A stretch of DNA of 64,000 bases from Acidovorax sp. Leaf160 (GTDB lineage Bacteria > Pseudomonadota > Gammaproteobacteria > Burkholderiales > Burkholderiaceae_C). This document shows, in pieces, positions 18,838 to 26,910 of the stretch. Every line of letters starts with the position of its first letter. Position 1 is the stretch's first letter. The stretch covers positions 62,001-126,000 of the forward strand of contig NZ_LMOV01000027.1 of assembly GCF_001424265.1 (NCBI RefSeq), in the 5' to 3' direction. Under the pieces are notes generated by a model. That model was not told the DNA's origin and did no database searches. It worked only from the letters and a program-made list of their open reading frames with translations. Both the position numbers and the translations under genes were made by a program.

Positions 18838-19554
18838 ATGACCTCTGCCCCACCCGTCCGTTCCAGCCTGGCCCTGCGCCGCATCGACCTTTTCGAGGGC
18901 CTGGGCGACGCCTGCCTGGACCAGATCGCCGCGGCCTGCGACTGGCGCACGGTCGAGGCCCGGCGCCCGCTCTTCACCCGCGCGTCGGACGGCGGCGAGG
19001 TGTACTTCCTCGTCGCGGGCCGGGCCCGCATCACCACCTACTCGGCCAACGGGCGCGAGGTGGCCTTCCGCGACTGCGAGGCCGGCGAACATTTCGGCGA
19101 CCTGTCGGCGCTGGACGGCCAGCCGCGCTCGGCCGACGTGGTGACGCTGGAGTCGTCGCTGGTGGCCTGCATGGCGCCGCAGGCCTTTCTGGCGCTGCTG
19201 CAGCGCGAGCCGATGCTGGCGATGCGCATGATGCGCAACCTGACCCGCCTGGTGCGGCGGCTGACCGAGCGGGTGATCGACCTCAGCACGCTGGGCGTGC
19301 ACACGCGGCTGCACACCGAGCTGCTCGGCCTGGCCCGTGCGGCCGGCGTCGCACCCGACCACAGCGCCCGCATCGACCCGATGCCGCCCCACGCGGCGCT
19401 GGCCGGCAAGATCAGCACGAACCGCGAGCAGGTCACCCGCGAGCTGGGTGCGCTGACGCGGCGCGGCGTGCTGAAGAAGGAGGGCGCGCACGCCGTGCTG
19501 GTGCCCGACGTGCGTGCGCTGGAGGCGCTGGTCGCCGCAGTGCGCGGCGACTGA
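18838..19554 (+). CDS. Crp/Fnr family transcriptional regulator
   Basis: 238 residues. Cyclic-nucleotide-binding beta-roll at about residues 17-120 with a phosphate-binding cassette 'FGDLSALDGQPRSA' (about 86-99). The Arg and Ser that hold the phosphate are present, while the ribose-contacting Glu of Crp is Asp here. A long dimer helix follows, then a helix-turn-helix with recognition helix 'ISTNREQVTRELGALTRRG'. No Fnr-type cysteine cluster at the N-terminus, so a nucleotide ligand is more likely than an iron-sulphur cluster. A CATAAT hexamer at 18787-18792 may be its -10. Divergent (158-base gap) from the adenylate cyclase gene, which suggests it reads that enzyme's product. Confidence 0.9.
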   Translation: MTSAPPVRSSLALRRIDLFEGLGDACLDQIAAACDWRTVEARRPLFTRASDGGEVYFLVAGRARITTYSANGREVAFRDCEAGEHFGDLSALDGQPRSADVVTLESSLVACMAPQAFLALLQREPMLAMRMMRNLTRLVRRLTERVIDLSTLGVHTRLHTELLGLARAAGVAPDHSARIDPMPPHAALAGKISTNREQVTRELGALTRRGVLKKEGAHAVLVPDVRALEALVAAVRGD

Positions 19555-19577
19555 CGCCGGCTGCCTCCGGTGGCGGG

Positions 19578-20897
19578 TTACCGGTCGTGATGCAGGTAAG
19601 ACGCCTGCCTGGGCAGCAGCAGGCTCACCAGGAAGGCGATCACCATCATGCCGGTCACATACCAGTAGAAGTACGACTCGTGGCCCATCGCCTTCAGGCC
19701 CAGCGCCACGTATTCGGCGCTGCCGCCGAAGATGGCATTGCCCACCGCGTACGACAGGCCCACGCCCAGCGCGCGCACCTCGGGCGGGAACATCTCGGCC
19801 TTCACCACGCCGCTGATCGAGGTGTAGAAGCTCACCACCGCCAGTGCCAGCGTGATGAGCACGCCGGCCACGAGCGGGCTGCCGACGTTCTGCAGGTTGC
19901 TGAGCACCGGCACGGTCATCAGCGCGCCCAGGGCGCCGAACAGCAGCATGTTGTTGCGGCGGCCGATGCGGTCGGAGAGGGCGCCGAACACGGGCTGCAT
20001 GCACATGTAGATGAAGAGGCAGGCGGTCATCACGTTGCTGGCCGTCTTGATCGACATGCCGGCCGAGTTGACCAGGTACTTCTGCATGTAGGTGGTGAAG
20101 GTGTAGAAGATCAGCGAGCCGCCGGCGGTGTAGCCCAGCACCACCAGGAAGGCGCGCTTGTGGTGGGTGAACAGCTCGCGCATGGTGCCCGCGCCCTTGG
20201 CGGTGCTGTGCTGCTGGCTGGCCGTCTCGGTCAGCGTGCGGCGCAGGGCCAGCGCCACCACGGCGGCGACCGCGCCCAGCACGAACGGAATGCGCCAGCC
20301 CCAGCTGCGCAGGTCGGCCTCGTCCAGCGTCTGCTGCAGCAGCACCACGACCAGCACCGCCAGCAACTGTCCGCCGATCAGCGTGACGTACTGGAACGAC
20401 GAGAAGAAGCCGCGCTGGCCGCGCATGGCGACCTCGCTCATGTAGGTGGCGGTGGTGCCGTACTCACCGCCCACCGACAGGCCCTGCAGCAGCCGCGCGG
20501 CCAGCAGCAGCGCGGGCGCGGCGGCGCCGATCTGCGCGTAGGTGGGCAGGCAGGCGATGACCAGCGAGCCCGCGCACATCATCGTCACCGACACCACCAT
20601 CGACGTCTTGCGCCCCTTGCGGTCGGCCAGCCGGCCGAACAGCCAGCCGCCCACCGGGCGCATCAGAAAGCCCGCCGCGAACACGCCGGCGGTGTTGAGC
20701 AGCTGCACCGTCGGGTCGGACTTCGGGAAGAAGGCCGGCGCGAAGTAGACCGCGCAGAAGGCATAGACGTAGAAGTCGAACCACTCCACCAGGTTGCCCG
20801 ACGAGGCGGCGAAGATGGCGAAGATGCGCTTGCGCTTTTCCTCGAAGGTGTAGGGGTGCTGATCGGTGGCGGCGTGCGCCGTTGCGGTGGTCGTCAT
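19578..20897 (-). CDS. kgtP: MHS family MFS transporter, alpha-ketoglutarate permease-like
   Basis: Proton symporter of the metabolite:H+ symporter family, importing 2-oxoglutarate or related dicarboxylates. 439 residues with 12 membrane helices. Long stretches match E. coli KgtP as I remember it: '[18 protein letters not shown]', '[16 protein letters not shown]', '[20 protein letters not shown]', '[14 protein letters not shown]' and '[15 protein letters not shown]'. The MFS loop '[10 protein letters not shown]' is intact. AAGGA lies about 8 bases before the ATG. It is downstream of and parallel to the LysR/sensor/regulator genes, whose 184-base upstream gap carries repeated CGTAGCGG elements. 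Confidence 0.92.
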   Translation of the reverse strand: MTTTATAHAATDQHPYTFEEKRKRIFAIFAASSGNLVEWFDFYVYAFCAVYFAPAFFPKSDPTVQLLNTAGVFAAGFLMRPVGGWLFGRLADRKGRKTSMVVSVTMMCAGSLVIACLPTYAQIGAAAPALLLAARLLQGLSVGGEYGTTATYMSEVAMRGQRGFFSSFQYVTLIGGQLLAVLVVVLLQQTLDEADLRSWGWRIPFVLGAVAAVVALALRRTLTETASQQHSTAKGAGTMRELFTHHKRAFLVVLGYTAGGSLIFYTFTTYMQKYLVNSAGMSIKTASNVMTACLFIYMCMQPVFGALSDRIGRRNNMLLFGALGALMTVPVLSNLQNVGSPLVAGVLITLALAVVSFYTSISGVVKAEMFPPEVRALGVGLSYAVGNAIFGGSAEYVALGLKAMGHESYFYWYVTGMMVIAFLVSLLLPRQASYLHHDR

Positions 20898-20970
20898 GGA
20901 TGCGGTCCTTGTCTCGGTCTGCCTTTGTGTGCGTGCGGCCCGAGTCTGCGGGGCCGGGCGCCGGCTGTCG

Positions 20971-21008
20971 TCCGTAGCGGGCCGGCATGCGTCTGCGTAC
21001 CGCTACGC
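20971..21008. promoter_or_regulatory. Candidate operator upstream of kgtP
   Basis: A perfect inverted repeat GCGTA-CCGC-TACGC (20995-21008) and, about 23 bases away, a second CCGTAGCGG half-like copy (20972-20980). They lie about 75-110 bases before the kgtP start, between kgtP and the FixJ-type regulator gene. The likely binder is that regulator (inference). Confidence 0.4.
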
Positions 21009-21081
21009 AAGGGTTAACACTGAGAAGGCGTGCAGAGGCGAGCCGTCCGGGTGGAAAGCGCCTGAGCGCCCTGCCGGGGTG

Positions 21082-21708
21082 CTAGAGCCCGTGCTCGCGC
21101 AGGAAGCGGTCCAACTGGTGGCTGTTGGCCAGCCCCAGCTTGGCGAAGGCGTGGGCGCGGTGGGTTTCCACCGTGCGCTGCTCCAGCGGGGCGAGTTCCT
21201 GGGCGATCTGCTTGTTGGGCTTGCCCTCGGCCACCAGCCGGGCCACCTGCATCTCGCGCGGCGTGAGCTTGTCCCAGAGCGCCTGGGCGGCCTGCCGGGC
21301 CTGCCGGCGCGCGGCGATCTCGCCGGCCCGCTGCAGCGCGCGGCCCACGGTGTCCAGCAGCCGCTCGTCGTGGCAGGGTTTCTCCAGCCAGTCGAAGGCG
21401 CCGCTCTGCACCGCGGCGACGGCCATCGGGATCTCGCCGTGGCCCGAGAGGAACACCACCACCAGCGGGCTGTCCTGCGCCTGCAGCGCGTGGAACACCT
21501 CGAGCCCGCTCATGCCGCCCAGCCGCAGGTCGAGGATGGCGCAGCCCGGGCGCTGCAGGTCGGCGCCGGCCAGGAAGTCCTCGCCCGAGGCGAAGGTCTG
21601 CACCGCATGGCCGCGCGACAGCAGCAGCAGGCCGAGCGAGCGGCGCACGGCCTCGTCGTCATCCACGACGCAGAGGTGGTTGGCAGGGGCTGAGGGGGTG
21701 GCGGTCAT
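21082..21708 (-). CDS. FixJ/DctR-type response regulator (LuxR-family HTH)
   Basis: 208 residues. Receiver domain with acidic residues 'VVDDDEA', phospho-acceptor Asp near residue 60 ('CAILDLRLGG'), Thr/Ser switch 'FLSGHG' and Lys in 'WLEKPC'. A LuxR/GerE helix-turn-helix fills about 142-205 ('LTPREMQVARLVAEGKPNKQIAQEL'). The start codon overlaps the stop of the sensor kinase gene (ATGA), so the two are translationally coupled. The pair resembles DctS/DctR, which control C4-dicarboxylate uptake; kgtP immediately downstream on the same strand fits such a role. Confidence 0.92.
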   Translation of the reverse strand: MTATPSAPANHLCVVDDDEAVRRSLGLLLLSRGHAVQTFASGEDFLAGADLQRPGCAILDLRLGGMSGLEVFHALQAQDSPLVVVFLSGHGEIPMAVAAVQSGAFDWLEKPCHDERLLDTVGRALQRAGEIAARRQARQAAQALWDKLTPREMQVARLVAEGKPNKQIAQELAPLEQRTVETHRAHAFAKLGLANSHQLDRFLREHGL

Positions 21709-23873
21709 GGCGCGTCGGTTTCCAGTTCCAGGGTGAAGACGGTGCCGCCGCCGGGCCGGTCGGCGAACGACAGGCGGCCGCGGTGGGCTTCGGCGATGGT
21801 GCGGCAGATGTTCAGGCCCAGCCCCAGGCCGGCGGGCTTGGTGGTGAAGAACGGCGCGAACACCTGTTCGGCGAGGGCGGCGGGAATGCCCGGCCCCCGG
21901 TCCGTCACCCGGATGCAGAGGCGCCCGCCGCAGGCTTGGGCGTCGATGTCCACCGTGCGGTCCTGCGGCGGCGTGGCCTCCATGGCCTGCAGCGCGTTGG
22001 CGATGAGGTTGAGCAGCACCTGCTCCAGCAGCACCCGGTCGCCGCGCACCGGCGCCAGGCCCGGCGCGATGCGCACCTGGGCGCGTGCGCCGCGCTGGCG
22101 CATGTCGCCGCGCACCAGCGCCAGGGCGTTGGCCACCAGCGCGTCCACCGCGCAGGCTTCCGTGCCGGCCGTCTGCTGCCGCACGAAGCCGCGGATGCGG
22201 CGCACGATCTCGGCACTGCGCTGGGCCTGGGCCATGGTCTCGTCCAGTGTGTCGGCCAGCAGGTCGGCGCGGCCCTGCTGCGCGAAGGCCTTGGCGGCGC
22301 TGGCGTAGTTGCTCAGCGCCATCAGCGGCTGGTTGAGTTCATGCGCCAGGGTCGAGGCCATCTCGCCCAGGCTGGCCAGGCGCTGCGCGTGCTGCAGCTG
22401 CTCGTCGTTCTGGCGCTGGCGCTGCTCGGCGCGCTTTTGTTCGGTGATGTCCACCACCGAACTCATCCAGCCGGCATGCGTGCCGTCGGCCCGCACCAGC
22501 GGCGCGGTGTAGACCATGGTGATGACCTCGCGGCCGCCCCGGTGCATCAGGCGCGATTCGAACCCCGACAGCGCCGGCTCTCCGCGCATCATGGCCTCGT
22601 AGTGCTGCCAGTGCTGCGCCACGTCGTCGGGGTGCCAGTACGGGTAGGGCGGCAGCCGGCCCAGCAGTTCCTCGGCGGCGTAGCCCGTCATGGTGCAGAA
22701 GGCGGGGTTGACGTAGGTGATGCGGCCCTCGGCGTCGCGCGCGCGCATGCCGACCAGCAGCGAATCTTCCATCGCCTTGCGGAAGGCATGGGCTTCGTCC
22801 AGCGCCTGCGTGCGTTCGCGCACGCGCAGCTCCAGCTCGCGCCGGGCGTTGCGCTGCTCGGCGAAGCGGCGCTCGCGCAGCTGCCAGTAGAGGCCGCCCA
22901 GCAGCAGCACGGCCGCAGCCAGGGTGCCCAGCAGCCAGGCGCGCTCGCCGGCCCGTGCCACCTCGGCATGGTCGGACAGCATGGTGAGCGTCCAGCCCAG
23001 CTCCGGCAGCGGCTCGTCCACGGCCAGGAAGCGGCGCGACTTGCCGCCAAGCTCGGTGCGCACCAGGTAGCCGGCTTCGCCCCCTTCGCCTGATTCGCCC
23101 GGTTTGCCCGGTTCGCGATCGACCCGCCACGGCAGGGCCGGAAAGCCCGGGCGCGGGCCGTACTGCTGCTCGCTGCGCATGCGGTCCATCTCGGCCGGCG
23201 GCACGGCGCGCAGGGCGTGGTACAGCCAGCCGGGCACCGAACTCAGGAACACCAGGCCGCGCGCATCCGACAGCAGGATCGGATCGCGTGCATAGGCCCA
23301 GGCCGCCTGCTGCGGGTGCAGGCTCACCTTGACGGTGACCACGCCGCGCACCGCGCCGCTGTCGCTTCGCACGGGCGCGGAAAGGAACAGCCCGGGCGCG
23401 CCGGTGGTCTGCCCCACGCCGTAGAACATGCCGCTGCGGCCGGCCAGCGCATCGACGAAGTACGGCCGGTTGGCGTAGGAGTGGCCGACGAAGCTCTGCG
23501 GCGTGTCCCAGTTGCTGGCCGCGCGCGTCACGCCGTCCGCGCCGATCAGGTAGAGCGCGTCGGAGCCCGCTTCGCGGTTGACCTCGGCGATGTAGCGGTT
23601 GGCGCGGGCCTGCGCGGCGGCGTCCCGGGGGCGCTCCAGCGCGGCGCGCAGGTCGGGGTGCAGCCCGGCCGTGAAGGGCAGGTGCCGGTACTTGCCGGCC
23701 GCGTCGCGCAGGGCCAGGGCATGCACTTCCATCGACCGGCGCACGGAGTCGGCCTGCAGGCGCGCCTCGCGGCGCTCCGCCCAGGCGGCGGCCAGGCCGA
23801 TCAGCAGCAGCGCCAGCCCGAGGGCGGCCGCCCACAGGGCGACCCGGCGCAGGCCGGACGCCGGCGCTCGCAT
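21705..23873 (-). CDS. Sensor histidine kinase, dCache-PAS-HisKA (DctS/DctB-like)
   Basis: 722 residues from the ATG at 23873. Membrane helix at about residues 8-28, a periplasmic double-Cache-like domain (about 30-300; 'NRYIAEVNREAGSDALYLIG', 'SYANRPYFVDALAG', 'GAPGLFLSAPVR'), a second helix near 308-328 and a short coiled coil. A PAS domain (about 365-480; 'ITYVNPAFCTMTGYAAEEL') precedes the HisKA His 'LAHELNQPLMALSNYA' near 509 and HATPase boxes 'LLNLIANALQAM', 'DRGPGIP' and 'GLGLGLNI'. Its start shares one base with the stop of the LysR gene (TGATG). The frame remains open far upstream, but that part is antisense to other genes. Expected ligand: a dicarboxylate (inference). Confidence 0.93.
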   Translation of the reverse strand: MRAPASGLRRVALWAAALGLALLLIGLAAAWAERREARLQADSVRRSMEVHALALRDAAGKYRHLPFTAGLHPDLRAALERPRDAAAQARANRYIAEVNREAGSDALYLIGADGVTRAASNWDTPQSFVGHSYANRPYFVDALAGRSGMFYGVGQTTGAPGLFLSAPVRSDSGAVRGVVTVKVSLHPQQAAWAYARDPILLSDARGLVFLSSVPGWLYHALRAVPPAEMDRMRSEQQYGPRPGFPALPWRVDREPGKPGESGEGGEAGYLVRTELGGKSRRFLAVDEPLPELGWTLTMLSDHAEVARAGERAWLLGTLAAAVLLLGGLYWQLRERRFAEQRNARRELELRVRERTQALDEAHAFRKAMEDSLLVGMRARDAEGRITYVNPAFCTMTGYAAEELLGRLPPYPYWHPDDVAQHWQHYEAMMRGEPALSGFESRLMHRGGREVITMVYTAPLVRADGTHAGWMSSVVDITEQKRAEQRQRQNDEQLQHAQRLASLGEMASTLAHELNQPLMALSNYASAAKAFAQQGRADLLADTLDETMAQAQRSAEIVRRIRGFVRQQTAGTEACAVDALVANALALVRGDMRQRGARAQVRIAPGLAPVRGDRVLLEQVLLNLIANALQAMEATPPQDRTVDIDAQACGGRLCIRVTDRGPGIPAALAEQVFAPFFTTKPAGLGLGLNICRTIAEAHRGRLSFADRPGGGTVFTLELETDAP

Positions 23874-24799
23874 CACGCGCCCCCCGGGTCGGGCGCCCGC
23901 CGGGCCGGCGCGTTCAGCCCCAGCAGCCAGTCGCGGAACCGGACCAGCGGCGCCAGGTGCGCGCGCGCTTCCGGGTAGCAGAGCCAGTAGCCCATGTCGC
24001 TGGTGTAGCCGCCCCCGGCCAGGGGCTCGGCCACGGTGCCGGCCGTGATCTCGTCCTGCACCAGGCAGCGGGGCACCAGGGCCACCCCCATGCCCACCGA
24101 CACCGCGCGAATCAGGGTCTGGAACTGGTCGAACTGCGGGCCGGCCAGGGTGTCGGGCAGGGGCACGCCGTGCGCCTCGCTCCAGTGCTGCCAGTCCCCC
24201 GGCACGGTGGCGTGCCGCAGCAGCGTGCAGCGCGCCACGTCCCGCGGCCTGCGGATGTCCCCTTCCGCCAGTTCCCGGCGCGGCGCGATCAGGGCCACAT
24301 CGTTGCCGGCCAGGTAGTGCGAGCGCGCCCCCGGCCAGTGCCCGTCGCCGAACAGGATGGAGCAGTCCAGCTCCGGGTCGGAGAAGTCGTAGCCATGCAC
24401 GAAGGGTACGAAGTGCAGCGTCACCTGCGGATGCAGCTGGTGCAGCTGGGGCAGCAGCGGAATCAGCCATTTGGCCGCGAAGGTCGGCAGCACCGACAGG
24501 TGCAGCGCGCCGCCGCCGTCGCTGCTGGTGATCAGCTCCAGCGTGGCGGCCTCCAGCCGCGTCAGCAGGGCGTTCACCGCCTTTTCGTAGCGTTCCCCGG
24601 CGGGCGTGAGCGACAGCCGCTTGCGGCTGCGCTCGAACAGGTCGATGCCCACCCAGCGCTCCAGCTCCTGCACCTGCTTGCTGACGGCGCTCTGCGTCAG
24701 GTGCAGCGCCTCGGCTGCGCGCGAGATGCCGCCGAACCGGGCGACGGTGCAGAAGGCGCGCAGCAGGTGCAGCGGAGGGTTGAGTCGGCGAAGGGACAT
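23873..24799 (-). CDS. LysR family regulator, GcvA-like
   Basis: 308 residues. N-terminal winged helix ('FGGISRAAEALHLTQSAVSKQVQELE', about 23-48) and a type 2 periplasmic-binding-like effector domain. The wording 'LNPPLHLLRAFCTVARFGG' and 'VSVGMGVALVPRCLV' is typical of the GcvA subgroup. It starts 163 bases from the divergent Bug receptor gene, with a perfect ATTCC-GGATT-GGAAT site between them. At its 3' end it overlaps the sensor kinase gene by one base, so one transcript would carry LysR, kinase and response regulator, an unusual pairing of regulator types. Confidence 0.92.
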   Translation of the reverse strand: MSLRRLNPPLHLLRAFCTVARFGGISRAAEALHLTQSAVSKQVQELERWVGIDLFERSRKRLSLTPAGERYEKAVNALLTRLEAATLELITSSDGGGALHLSVLPTFAAKWLIPLLPQLHQLHPQVTLHFVPFVHGYDFSDPELDCSILFGDGHWPGARSHYLAGNDVALIAPRRELAEGDIRRPRDVARCTLLRHATVPGDWQHWSEAHGVPLPDTLAGPQFDQFQTLIRAVSVGMGVALVPRCLVQDEITAGTVAEPLAGGGYTSDMGYWLCYPEARAHLAPLVRFRDWLLGLNAPARRAPDPGGA

Positions 24800-24870
24800 G
24801 GTGGGCGGGCGGTCGGGCGCGTGGGCAGGGGAGGCTATCGATGCGGGTCAGTGTCTGCCCGATTGAAATC

Positions 24871-24885
24871 ATTCCGGATTGGAAT
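24871..24885. promoter_or_regulatory. LysR-type operator (T-N11-A palindrome)
   Basis: Perfect inverted repeat ATTCC-GGATT-GGAAT containing the T-N11-A core. It lies in the 163-base space between the divergent LysR gene (start 24799) and Bug receptor gene (start 24963), the canonical place for a LysR site. Confidence 0.65.
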
Positions 24886-24962
24886 GTTATCAGGCACAAG
24901 CATTGCTTTTTGATTGGCACCGACTCCGGTAATCTGCGTCTCATATTCAAAGGAAGATCCCT

Positions 24963-25925
24963 ATGCAACGCCGTCATCTTCTGGCCGCCATGGCCGCTGC
25001 TTCTGTCGCTCCTGGAATGTCCTTCGCGCAAGACAAACCTCTGCGCATCGTCATTCCCTTCCCGCCGGGCGGTGCCACCGACATCGCCGGCCGCGCCCTG
25101 CAGGAGCCGCTGCAGCGCCTGCTGGGCCAGACCGTGGTGGTCGAGAACCGCGCCGGCGCGGGCGGCTCCATCGGCATGGCCGAGATCGCCCGCGCCCCGG
25201 CCGATGGCCTGACCTTCGGCGTCGCCACGCTGTCCACCCACGGTGTGAACCCGGCCGTCTACGCCAAGCTGCCCTATGACCCGATCAAGGACTTCGTCGG
25301 CGTGACCGAGATCGTCAAGGCGCCCGGCATCGTGGTGGTGAACCCGCAAGTGCTGCCGGTCAAGGACTTTGCCGAGCTGGTGGCCTACCTCAAGGCCAAT
25401 CCCGGCAAGATCTCGTATGCCACGCCCGGCAACGGCACCATCGGCCACATGTGGGGCGAGCTGTTCAAGAGCAGCACCGGCACGGCCATGGTGCACATTC
25501 CCTACCGCGGTGCGGGCCCGGCCATCAACGACGTGCTGGGCGGCCAGGTTCCGGTGTATTTCGACCAGGTGGCCTCGTCGCTGCCGCACGTCAAGGCGGG
25601 CAAGCTGAAGGCGATGGCCGTGTCGTGGCCCGCGCGGCTGGACGTGCTGCCCGATGTGCCCACCTACGCCGAGCTGGGCTACAAGCAGGCCAACGAACCG
25701 TCGTGGTTCGGCCTGGTGGCCCCGGCCGGCACGCCGCCCGCCGCCGTGCTGCGCGTGCAGCAGGCCGTCGCCGCCGCGCTGAAGGAGCCGGCCGTGCGCG
25801 ACCGGCTGGCCGGGCAGGGCCTCTATGCCTCGGGCACCTCGCCGGCCGACTTCTCCCAGCAGATCGTGCGCGAGATCGACAAGATGAAAAAGGTGGCGGC
25901 CTATGCCAAGATCAAGATCGAATAA
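24963..25925 (+). CDS. Bug family (TctC-like) solute-binding receptor
   Basis: 320 residues, signal peptide 'MQRRHLLAAMAAASVAPGMSFAQ'. Family motifs: 'LRIVIPFPPGGATDIAGR', 'VVVENRAGAGGSIG', 'YDPIKDFVGVTEI', 'HIPYRGAGPAINDVLGGQV' and 'DVLPDVPTYAELGYK'. AGGAAG about 6 bases before the ATG. Followed 24 bases later by an N-formylglutamate amidohydrolase-like gene, so the ligand may be an N-acylated amino acid or a product of its hydrolysis (inference from context). Probably controlled by the divergent LysR protein. Confidence 0.93.
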   Translation: MQRRHLLAAMAAASVAPGMSFAQDKPLRIVIPFPPGGATDIAGRALQEPLQRLLGQTVVVENRAGAGGSIGMAEIARAPADGLTFGVATLSTHGVNPAVYAKLPYDPIKDFVGVTEIVKAPGIVVVNPQVLPVKDFAELVAYLKANPGKISYATPGNGTIGHMWGELFKSSTGTAMVHIPYRGAGPAINDVLGGQVPVYFDQVASSLPHVKAGKLKAMAVSWPARLDVLPDVPTYAELGYKQANEPSWFGLVAPAGTPPAAVLRVQQAVAAALKEPAVRDRLAGQGLYASGTSPADFSQQIVREIDKMKKVAAYAKIKIE

Positions 25926-25949
25926 CCCTTCCGCTGGAGCGATGTGCCT

Positions 25950-26879
25950 ATGCAAGCCGTGCTGAAACTCATCCACAGCCACTACCAGCAGGCCGAGCCC
26001 GGCGCAGCCGGTGCGCCCTGCGCGCCGCCGGCCCAGCGCATGGTGAGCGTCGTGCCCGGCCGCACGCCGGTGGTGCTCGACTCGCCCCACAGCGGCACGG
26101 TCTATCCGGACGACTTCCGGGCCGCGCTCGCGCTGCCTGTGCTGCGCCGCGCGGAAGACACCCACGTCGAAAAGCTCTACAGCTTCGCGCCCTCGCTGGG
26201 CGTGGGCTGGGTGGAGGCGCACTTTCCGCGCATCTACCTGGACGCCAACCGCGACACCACCGAGCTGGACGTAGGCCTGCTGGATGGCGAATGGCCCGAC
26301 GCGGTGACCACCGATCCGGTCGTGCTGCAGAAGGTGCGCCTGGGCAAGGGGCTGATCTGGAAGTTCACCGACGAGGGCGTGCCGATCTATGACCGCGCGC
26401 TGGGCGTGGACGAGATCCGCGCCCGCATCGACCGCTGCTGGCGCCCCTACCACCAGGCGGTGGCGCGCGAGATCGACGCGGCGCATGCCCGGCACGGCTA
26501 CAGCATCCACATCAACTGCCACTCCATGCCGGCCGTGGCCGCCAGCCACGCCACGCTGCACCCCGGGCTGGCCCATGCCGATTTCGTGGTGGGCGACCGG
26601 GACGGCACCACCGCCGACCCACGCCTGTCGCAGCGCATCTGCGCGTTCCTGAAAGAGCGCGGCTACAGCGTGGACTACAACCACCCGTACAAGGGCGTGG
26701 AACTGGTGCGCCGCTACGGCCAGCCGGCGCAGCAGCGGCACAGCATCCAGGTGGAGATCAATCGCAAGCTCTACATGGACGAGCAGACGCTGGCGCTGGA
26801 CGCAGCCGGCTTCGAGCGCCTGCAGCGCGACCTGCGGGCGCTGGTGGAGATGCTGCTGGCGACCGACCCGCGCGGGTGA
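25950..26879 (+). CDS. N-formylglutamate amidohydrolase family protein
   Basis: About 309 residues from the ATG at 25950 (GGAG ten bases upstream); a GTG two codons earlier at 25944 is an alternative. The family hydrolyses N-formylglutamate to formate and glutamate, the last step of one histidine-degradation route, and acts in the cytoplasm. Recognisable features: 'VVLDSPHSGTVYPDDF', 'DTHVEKLY', 'YLDANRDTTELD' and 'HINCHSMPAV', which hold the metal-binding His and Asp residues. No other hut genes are adjacent, and the partner here is a Bug receptor, so the real substrate may be a different N-acyl amino acid. Confidence 0.87.
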   Translation: MQAVLKLIHSHYQQAEPGAAGAPCAPPAQRMVSVVPGRTPVVLDSPHSGTVYPDDFRAALALPVLRRAEDTHVEKLYSFAPSLGVGWVEAHFPRIYLDANRDTTELDVGLLDGEWPDAVTTDPVVLQKVRLGKGLIWKFTDEGVPIYDRALGVDEIRARIDRCWRPYHQAVAREIDAAHARHGYSIHINCHSMPAVAASHATLHPGLAHADFVVGDRDGTTADPRLSQRICAFLKERGYSVDYNHPYKGVELVRRYGQPAQQRHSIQVEINRKLYMDEQTLALDAAGFERLQRDLRALVEMLLATDPRG

Positions 26880-26910
26880 CCGGCGGCGGCGCTCGCACGG
26901 CGCCTGCCGC

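Noticed and set aside
23874-26741. Upstream extension of the sensor kinase frame
   Set aside because: The frame is open for about 950 more codons but runs over the LysR gene in another frame and antisense to the Bug and amidohydrolase genes. The kinase has a clear start with a membrane helix at 23873.
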